A stretch of 11,507 nt of DNA, taken from the NCBI GenBank assembly GCA_003142915.1, contig PLNZ01000160.1, positions 1 through 11,507 of the forward strand, read 5' to 3'. Shown here in pieces: positions 1 to 3,834 of this stretch. The stretch is from Ignavibacteriales bacterium. Lineage in GTDB: Bacteria > Bacteroidota > Ignavibacteria > Ignavibacteriales > Ignavibacteriaceae. The notes beneath the pieces are model-generated. The model was not told the DNA's origin. It did not search any database and saw only the letters and a program-made list of their open reading frames with translations. Each line of letters opens with the position of its first letter. The stretch's first letter is position 1. A program made the position numbers and the translations under genes.

Positions 1-33
1 GAGAAATAAAGCCAATAATATGTTGGTTATCAT
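1..33 (-). CDS. Start of a leftward gene, probably a membrane or exported protein (partial)
   Basis: Reading leftward from an ATG at 33-31, the frame is open to the window edge and gives MITNILLALFL, a hydrophobic start typical of a signal peptide or first transmembrane helix. A GGGGA sequence lies five bases before the ATG, and a perfect AGGAGG lies about 21 bases before it, rather far for direct use. Only eleven residues are visible, so neither function nor family can be assigned. The call rests on the ribosome-binding-site-like bases and the hydrophobic N-terminus. Confidence 0.4.
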   Translation of the reverse strand, partial: MITNILLALFL

Positions 34-37
34 TATT

Positions 38-81
38 CCCCGAATTAAATCTTTCCTCCTAGCGGCGGACAAGCTTCGGGG
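38..81 (-). promoter_or_regulatory. Inverted repeat in the leader of the partial leftward gene
   Basis: A perfect 7-base inverted repeat (CCCCGAA at 38-44, TTCGGGG at 75-81) brackets a 30-base loop. On the leftward strand the arm next to the gene is TTCGGGG, four bases before the ATG at 33-31, so pairing would cover the GGGGA that could serve as its ribosome binding site. The AGGAGG lies in the loop. This could be a translational control hairpin, but such a short repeat can also occur by chance. Confidence 0.3.
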
Positions 82-164
82 TTACTTAATAAAATTTGAA
101 TAATTGCGTAACGTGAATAAGTTCAGTAAAGTAATTTAAAAAAAGAAATAATTATCGTCATAAT

Positions 165-193
165 AAAAAAAAAAGCCCGGCTTAACCGGGCTT
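165..193 (-). terminator. Rho-independent terminator of the Spy/CpxP-like gene
   Basis: An 8-base-pair perfect stem (AAGCCCGG 173-180, CCGGGCTT 186-193) with a 5-base loop is followed, on the leftward strand, by an uninterrupted run of T (A at 165-174 on the plus strand). It starts 13 bases after the stop codon of the leftward gene ending at 206. Confidence 0.9.
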
Positions 194-205
194 AATAATG
201 TTTAA

Positions 206-772
206 TTAGTTTTTATCGCCGCCAGCATCCTTGTGATCTCCTTTACCGCCGTCAAAACCTTTGTGATCTCCTTTGCCGTTGAAACCCTTATGATCGTCTC
301 TACCGCAGCCAAAACCCTCGTGACCTCCTCCGCCCCACCTGTGCATACCATGAGCGTTTTCTTTCCAAATTTTTTGCTGTTCGGGAGTAAATACCTGGTA
401 AACATCAAAAAGATGATTTGCAACTGCCAACGAGATAGCATCTTTACTGCCGTTCACTTTTCCTACAACTGCAATTACTTCATCCCTGTTAAGGTTATCT
501 TTAGATTTTAACGCCTCAAGATCAATTTTATTCTTCTTGAGATCAGCGCGTAAATCAACCATATTCTTTTGAAAAGCGGTTTTCAATTCCTTAATCTTAG
601 TTTTCTGCTGATCGGTTAAGTTCAATTTTTTAGTCATTTCATTTTTATGCTGAACCATGCCTTTACCGGGTTCATGTCCCTTTTCAGGTCCTTTTTGCTG
701 GGCATTACTTATACCAACTGTGCAAAAGGTTAAGAGCATTACAGATATAATCGATACGACCAATGTTTTCAT
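206..772 (-). CDS. Spy/CpxP-like periplasmic protein with Gly/His/Asp-rich repeat tail
   Basis: This is a 188-residue exported protein. Residues 1-24 form a signal peptide ending SNA before Gln. The mature part has two copies of the LTxxQ-type motif of the Spy/CpxP/ZraP superfamily: LTDQQ at 52-56 and FTPEQQ at 128-133, separated by charged helices (about 55-125). Family members are periplasmic helical hairpins acting as chaperones or stress and metal sensors. After residue 145 the protein changes to a Gly/His/Asp/Lys-rich tail made of about four degenerate 9-10-residue units around DHKGF, with one Cys at 156. This tail is not part of the core family and might bind metal. An AAGGA ribosome binding site precedes the ATG, and a strong terminator follows. 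The gene diverges from an ECF sigma operon that ends in another protein of this type, so it may belong to that regulon (inference). Confidence 0.8.
   Translation of the reverse strand: MKTLVVSIISVMLLTFCTVGISNAQQKGPEKGHEPGKGMVQHKNEMTKKLNLTDQQKTKIKELKTAFQKNMVDLRADLKKNKIDLEALKSKDNLNRDEVIAVVGKVNGSKDAISLAVANHLFDVYQVFTPEQQKIWKENAHGMHRWGGGGHEGFGCGRDDHKGFNGKGDHKGFDGGKGDHKDAGGDKN
231..317 (-). repeat. Degenerate tandem repeat encoding the DHKGF tail
   Basis: About three units of 27-30 bases can be aligned within the 3' end of the Spy/CpxP-like gene. The first two, starting at 231 and 261, are nearly identical over their first 14 bases (TTGTGATCTCCTTT). The third, from about 290, is more diverged. Each unit encodes a copy of the Asp-His-Lys-Gly-Phe-type segment, so the tail probably grew by in-frame duplication. 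Confidence 0.6.
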
Positions 773-796
773 TACTTTTTCCTTAAAATTAATAGT

Positions 797-828
797 TTTG
801 CTCTTTTGACATACACTTCTTAACTTTG
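797..828 (+). promoter_or_regulatory. Candidate Bacteroidota-type promoter for the ECF sigma operon
   Basis: TAACTTTG at 821-828 fits the Bacteroidota -7 consensus TAnnTTTG exactly, and TTTG at 797-800 lies 20 bases upstream, as expected for the -33 element. Transcription would begin near 835 and leave a leader of about 60 bases before the sigma gene. A TTGACA at 806-811 is too close to the -7 box to pair with it. This is assigned by motif only. Confidence 0.45.
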
Positions 829-845
829 GTTTAAACGATTAGGAA

Positions 846-872
846 GTTAAACTATTTAACACTTGATAGTGT
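846..872. promoter_or_regulatory. Two adjacent inverted repeats between the divergent stress genes
   Basis: GTTAAA-CTA-TTTAAC (846-860) is a perfect palindrome with 6-base arms. It is followed at once by ACACT-TGAT-AGTGT (859-872), with 5-base arms and sharing two bases. They lie 24-50 bases before the sigma gene start and also upstream of the divergent Spy/CpxP-like gene. On the leftward strand a TTGACA (875-870) overlaps the second repeat. They could be operators or part of a promoter for the leftward gene, but no protein can be named. Confidence 0.35.
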
Positions 873-895
873 CAAATTGTAAAGATTAAGAGAAG

Positions 896-1456
896 ATGGC
901 GGACCCAAGCAGTGATTTTGATCTCATAAATAGTTTTATAGGCGGCGATGAAAGCGCATTTAATAAAATTGTTTTGAAATATCAGCAGAAAATTTATTGG
1001 CATGCCAGAAGAATGACAGGGAATCATCTGGATGCCGATGAAGTTGCTCAGGAAGTCCTAATGGTTCTTTATGAAAAGCTGAAAAATTTTCAATTTAAAT
1101 CTTCTCTTTATACCTGGATATTCAGAATTACTGCTACAAGAAGCATAAATTTTCTCAGGAAAAAGAACTTAAAGCAGTTTTTCTCTTTTGAAGATCAGGA
1201 AGCTAAAGGTTTAAGCAGCAGAGAAGATATTGTAAGAGATATTGAGACTAAAGAAAGATTGGCAAAGCTTGAGAAGGTTCTGCAAAAAATACCTGTAAAG
1301 CAAAGAGAGGTATTTATTATGAGAAATTTTGACGAGCTTGGTTATGAAGAAATTTCGGAAATAACTGGAAAAAGCATTGGGGGTTTAAAAGCAAATTATT
1401 TCCATGCAATGAAAAAGATTATGGAGCTAATGAAAGAAAATGAAAATGAACAATAA
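896..1456 (+). CDS. ECF-type RNA polymerase sigma factor
   Basis: This 186-residue protein has the two-domain layout of extracytoplasmic-function sigma factors. Sigma region 2 covers about residues 20-90: it includes DADEVAQEV (46-54) for core binding and the YTWIFRITATRSINFLRK segment (72-89) for the -10 element. Region 4 covers about 125-178, with the helix-turn-helix at 149-171 and the typical Pro-x-x-x-Arg-Glu-Val-Phe lead-in (133-140). The length is normal for the family, and no extra domain is seen. The start at 896 has only a weak AGAGAAG just upstream, but it gives the expected N-terminus. The next gene overlaps it by 17 bases in another frame and encodes a single-pass membrane protein that is the likely anti-sigma factor, so release from the membrane probably controls this factor. 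Its targets are unknown. The divergent Spy/CpxP-like gene and its own operon are the natural candidates. Confidence 0.93.
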   Translation: MADPSSDFDLINSFIGGDESAFNKIVLKYQQKIYWHARRMTGNHLDADEVAQEVLMVLYEKLKNFQFKSSLYTWIFRITATRSINFLRKKNLKQFFSFEDQEAKGLSSREDIVRDIETKERLAKLEKVLQKIPVKQREVFIMRNFDELGYEEISEITGKSIGGLKANYFHAMKKIMELMKENENEQ

Positions 1457-2063
1457 AATTATCCTCTATCTCGACGGTCAAATGAACGGTGAAGAAAAAG
1501 CGGCATTTGAAAAGGAACTCGACGGGTCTCAGGCATTGAGTAATGAATTAAAGAGGTTGAAAGAATTTAATACCGGAATAAGTGAATTAAAAAATATTCC
1601 TGCCCAGGAGGATTATTTTGTTCAAATGATTCCTAAATTCAGAAGTAAACATGAACAAAAAAGGAAATTCAGTCTATTCCCCGGTATTGCATACAGCGTT
1701 ACAACTGCAACTGCGGTAATAATTGTAATGTTGTTCGTTATGAATAAAAATGTAAAGAATGAAGCTCAACCTTTTCAAAATAACGAGGAAACTCAACAAG
1801 TAGTAAATATTGAACCAACGCTGGATGCAGGTTCTTTATCCGACCAATTCGGCTTTATAGATATGAGCCGGGAAGAAATTGCAAATTCTGATTCGCTGTT
1901 AAATTACATGCTTGTCCGTGAGCTGGACCTAACGCCGCAAAGTTTAAGTGATATATCGCCGGTTGATAATAATACTACTGATATCCAAACCATACTTCAG
2001 GGTGTTAATGATAAGGAAGCCGACGCAATTTATAATGAAATTTTACATAAGAAAATTTTATAA
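1440..2063 (+). CDS. Probable anti-sigma factor, single transmembrane helix, no zinc motif
   Basis: This is a 207-residue protein. The N-terminal cytosolic part (about 1-75) contains YLDGQMNGEEKAAFEKEL (10-27), which closely resembles the start of many anti-sigma factors. A hydrophobic helix follows at about 80-101, flanked by Lys/Arg on the cytosolic side, and then an acidic, Asn-rich periplasmic part (103-207). The His/Cys ligands of the zinc-binding anti-sigma (ZAS) class are absent; the only His residues are at 71 and 203, and there is no Cys. The gene overlaps the upstream sigma gene by 17 bases, which suggests translational coupling, and ends 11 bases before the next gene. A second ATG at 1446 is an equally possible start, because neither has a clear ribosome binding site. 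The role is inferred from position, topology and the short N-terminal motif. Confidence 0.75.
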   Translation: MKMNNKIILYLDGQMNGEEKAAFEKELDGSQALSNELKRLKEFNTGISELKNIPAQEDYFVQMIPKFRSKHEQKRKFSLFPGIAYSVTTATAVIIVMLFVMNKNVKNEAQPFQNNEETQQVVNIEPTLDAGSLSDQFGFIDMSREEIANSDSLLNYMLVRELDLTPQSLSDISPVDNNTTDIQTILQGVNDKEADAIYNEILHKKIL

Positions 2064-2074
2064 TAGGGAATATT

Positions 2075-2548
2075 ATGAAAAGAATAGTTGCTGCCGTTTC
2101 ATTTTTTTTAATTGCAGCGCTTGCTGTCAATGCCCAGGATATGAGGCATGCAGAAGCGGGACCTCTGAAAAAAATTGAAGAGCTGGAAAAGGTTAAGCTC
2201 ATCGAAACTCTCGGTATGGACGAGCAGACTACCTTGAAATTTTTTGCAAGAAGGACAAAATACAGGGAAGAGCAGACGCAGCTTATTAAGAGTTCAATGA
2301 CATTGCTTGATCAGGTATCCGATTTCACAAAAAAGGATGACGGTAAGAATGATGAAGAACTTAAAAAAATGATAAACCAATACCAGGATCTTGAAAATAA
2401 AATTCTTAAAAGGAAGCAGGATTTTTATAACTCTTTAAGCGATATTTTAAGTTACAAGCAGATTGCTAAAGTTCTGGTATTTGAGAGGAAATTTAGAGAA
2501 GAGATCCGTTCGGCGCTATTTCAGGAAAGACGAAAAGGGAAACAGTAA
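2075..2548 (+). CDS. Small periplasmic helical protein, Spy/CpxP/CnrX-like, in the sigma operon
   Basis: This is a 157-residue protein with a signal peptide (1-20, cleavage after VNA, before Gln). The mature part is almost all charged alpha-helix. It has two weak LTxxQ-like spots: LGMDEQ (46-51), followed by a Phe-Phe-Ala-Arg-Arg segment, and LSYKQIAKVLVFERKF (125-140), which matches the usual second motif region of Spy/CpxP-superfamily proteins from Bacteroidota. A good ribosome binding site (AGGGAAT) lies just before the ATG, and the gene starts 11 bases after the anti-sigma gene, so it is the third gene of one operon. By analogy with CnrX, the periplasmic sensor working with the CnrY anti-sigma and CnrH sigma, it could signal to the anti-sigma protein. 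This is inference; a chaperone role is also possible. No Cys is present, and there is no clear metal site. Confidence 0.7.
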   Translation: MKRIVAAVSFFLIAALAVNAQDMRHAEAGPLKKIEELEKVKLIETLGMDEQTTLKFFARRTKYREEQTQLIKSSMTLLDQVSDFTKKDDGKNDEELKKMINQYQDLENKILKRKQDFYNSLSDILSYKQIAKVLVFERKFREEIRSALFQERRKGKQ

Positions 2549-2598
2549 AATTTTATTGGATTTTCCGCGTATTTTATGAGAAAAATTTAGCTTAGGGG

Positions 2599-2629
2599 TT
2601 GATTTTCAAGTCTTACAAAACTATCTTTT
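2599..2629 (+). promoter_or_regulatory. Candidate promoter for tRNA-Leu
   Basis: TTG at 2599-2601 is followed 20 bases later by TATCTTTT (2622-2629), one base off the Bacteroidota -7 consensus TAnnTTTG. The predicted transcript start, near 2636-2638, is only a few bases before the mature tRNA 5' end at 2643. This fits a short-leader tRNA gene. Confidence 0.45.
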
Positions 2630-2642
2630 TATTGTAATTTTT

Positions 2643-2726
2643 GCGGAAGTGGTGAAATTGGTATACACGCTACTTTGAGGGGGTAGTGCCTTAACTGGTG
2701 TACGGGTTCAAGTCCCGTCTTCCGCA
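2643..2726 (+). tRNA. tRNA-Leu (anticodon GAG)
   Basis: A full class II tRNA cloverleaf can be drawn. The acceptor stem is GCGGAAG (2643-2649) with CTTCCGC (2719-2725). The D stem is GTG/CAC (2652-2654, 2666-2668). The anticodon stem is CTACT/GGTAG (2670-2674, 2682-2686) with loop TTGAGGG, placing anticodon GAG at 2677-2679. A long variable arm spans 2687-2701, and the T arm is ACGGG-TTCAAGT-CCCGT (2702-2718). The discriminator base is A2726. The long variable arm and the anticodon both indicate leucine, reading CUC and CUU. The CCA end is not encoded (the next bases are CTA), so it must be added after transcription. Confidence 0.97.
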
Positions 2727-2738
2727 CTAATAGTAATT

Positions 2739-2766
2739 AAAAACCCCTGCTTAGGCAGGGGTTTTT
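2739..2766. terminator. Strong bidirectional terminator between tRNA-Leu and the barrel-like gene
   Basis: CCCCTGC (2744-2750) and GCAGGGG (2755-2761) form a 7-base-pair GC-rich stem with loop TTAG. It is flanked by A5 (2739-2743) on one side and T5 (2762-2766) on the other, so it works in both directions. It ends the tRNA transcript on the plus strand and the convergent gene (stop at 2794) on the minus strand. Confidence 0.92.
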
Positions 2767-2793
2767 ACTTTTAAAGTATAAAAAGAATCTGAT

Positions 2794-3396
2794 TTAGAAT
2801 AGCATCACAATATTTACTGTAAGAGCCCTGACTATCTCTTCGCCTTGCCTGCCGGTTAAGTTGTACAAATTATACTTGGCGCTTACATCAAAATCTATTT
2901 TGGGAAGAAACGTAATTTCTGCGCCGATTCCGATAGCCCCGCCTAAATTGGTGTGGCTTAGCTGAACATATGAACCGGTTCCAATATCTAATTCCAATTG
3001 ACTAAAGCTGTTACAGGATAGATCTGCCAATATATAAGGCTTTATAAACGGCAAAGGGAATATAAAATATTCACCTTCCGCACCAAAAGAAAGTATATAC
3101 AATGAAGTGTTAATTGAAGTATCATTATAAGTACCGCCGCCTCTAAGTATATGGTAATCTAAAAATACTGCAGGAATTACAGGCGCAAGGGGGATGTTAA
3201 ACTTTGCCATAATTGTAAAATGGTAATTATCGGAAAAGCCAAAATCAGCATTTGTCACGCTGCCTTTATATAAGCTTGGTGCGGTTATATCCGTAAGCCC
3301 GCCTCCAAGTCCCAATTGTACTAACTGCGCAAATGATACGGAACTGAATATTATAAATAGGAATAATCCGGAAATAAATATTATTGATTTTCTCAT
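2794..3396 (-). CDS. Probable outer-membrane beta-barrel protein (about 200 residues)
   Basis: Residues 1-23 are a signal peptide ending SFA before Gln. The mature protein is rich in Gly, Tyr, Phe, Ser and alternating hydrophobic residues, in stretches of about 10 residues separated by short polar loops. Examples are LVQLGLGGGLTDI near the start and GGAIGIGAEITFL near 153-165. It ends in Met-Leu-Phe, the aromatic C-terminus used by the BAM machinery. This pattern fits a small eight-stranded outer-membrane barrel of the OmpA/OmpW-like size class, but no specific family motif is visible. An AAAGGG ribosome binding site lies six bases before the ATG. The gene is a single unit with its own promoter candidate and shares the terminator at 2739-2766 with the convergent tRNA gene. 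Ligand and function are unknown. Confidence 0.75.
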   Translation of the reverse strand: MRKSIIFISGLFLFIIFSSVSFAQLVQLGLGGGLTDITAPSLYKGSVTNADFGFSDNYHFTIMAKFNIPLAPVIPAVFLDYHILRGGGTYNDTSINTSLYILSFGAEGEYFIFPLPFIKPYILADLSCNSFSQLELDIGTGSYVQLSHTNLGGAIGIGAEITFLPKIDFDVSAKYNLYNLTGRQGEEIVRALTVNIVMLF

Positions 3397-3436
3397 TTTT
3401 GTCCCTTTAGGTTACTTTTTTTTATGACACATAATC

Positions 3437-3444
3437 CAAACTTA
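3437..3444 (-). promoter_or_regulatory. Candidate -7 box for the barrel-like gene
   Basis: On the minus strand this reads TAAGTTTG, an exact TAnnTTTG match, 40 bases upstream of the start codon at 3396. No perfect TTG is found at the expected upstream distance, where the sequence is ATG-like, so this is a partial match. Confidence 0.35.
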
Positions 3445-3452
3445 CTATCTGA

Positions 3453-3828
3453 AAAATACATTTTCTTCTTTTAAGAAAAAAGATTGAACAGTGGGTACAA
3501 AATAGTTCCTTTACCGGAACGATGGGTTCTGTTTTAGGTGCTTTTATAATTCCCGTTTCATCTGTAAATTTCTTGGGTGAAAATTATTTTTATTGGATTT
3601 TCCCGGTTGCAATTTCCGGATTATCAGGAAGTTTAACCGATAGTTTGCCGGGGGCATCTATTCAAGCGCAATTTTATTGCAGTATCTGTGGTAAAATTAG
3701 GGAGCATAAAATCCATTGTAATAAGACAATATCAATTAAAAAAGGTTTTTGTTGGGTTAATAATGATACGGTTAATTTCTTCCTGTGCCGGTGATATTTT
3801 TATTTTCGTCGTTAAAATCTGTTTATAG
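3453..3828 (+). pseudogene. Decayed C-terminal remnant of a DUF92/TMEM19-family membrane protein
   Basis: The frame from about 3504 encodes a fragment with landmarks that I know from DUF92 (TIGR00297, related to eukaryotic TMEM19). These are a Thr-Gly-Thr-x-Gly-Ser-x-Leu-Gly-Ala helix, GLSGSLTDSLPGASIQA (3615-3665), a CSIC pair, a His-Cys pair near 3713, and WVNNDTVNF (about 3747-3775). This frame stops early at 3794. The +1 frame from about 3778 continues with SSCAGDIFIFVVKICL to a TAG at 3826-3828, which is what the family's final helix should look like, so a frameshift is likely near 3775. Upstream, a second break is suggested near the A run at 3499-3502, and the N-terminal half of the usual roughly 230 residues is missing. 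The family are polytopic inner-membrane proteins of uncertain function. The fragment ends seven bases before the TPR gene. Confidence 0.65.
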
Positions 3829-3834
3829 GTAAAA

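Noticed and set aside
57..70. Resemblance of CTCCTAGCGGCGGAC to the 'TAGCGGCGGAC' stretch near the 5' part of 16S rRNA
   Set aside because: The match covers only about a dozen bases, and the flanks do not continue as rRNA on either side.
202..511. Overlapping open frames on both strands across the Gly/His tail
   Set aside because: They are by-products of the repeat-rich 3' end of the Spy/CpxP-like gene, which has the signal peptide, the family motifs and the terminator.
3466..3477. Small palindrome TTCTT-TT-AAGAA in the spacer
   Set aside because: A two-base loop and A/T-only surroundings make it chance-level, and it lies in the probable gene remnant.
3522..3794. Open frame of 90 codons read as an intact small protein
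   Set aside because: Its sequence looks like the internal and C-terminal part of a DUF92 protein, it has no signal or ribosome binding site at the ATG, and the natural ending lies in another frame. It is listed as a pseudogene instead.
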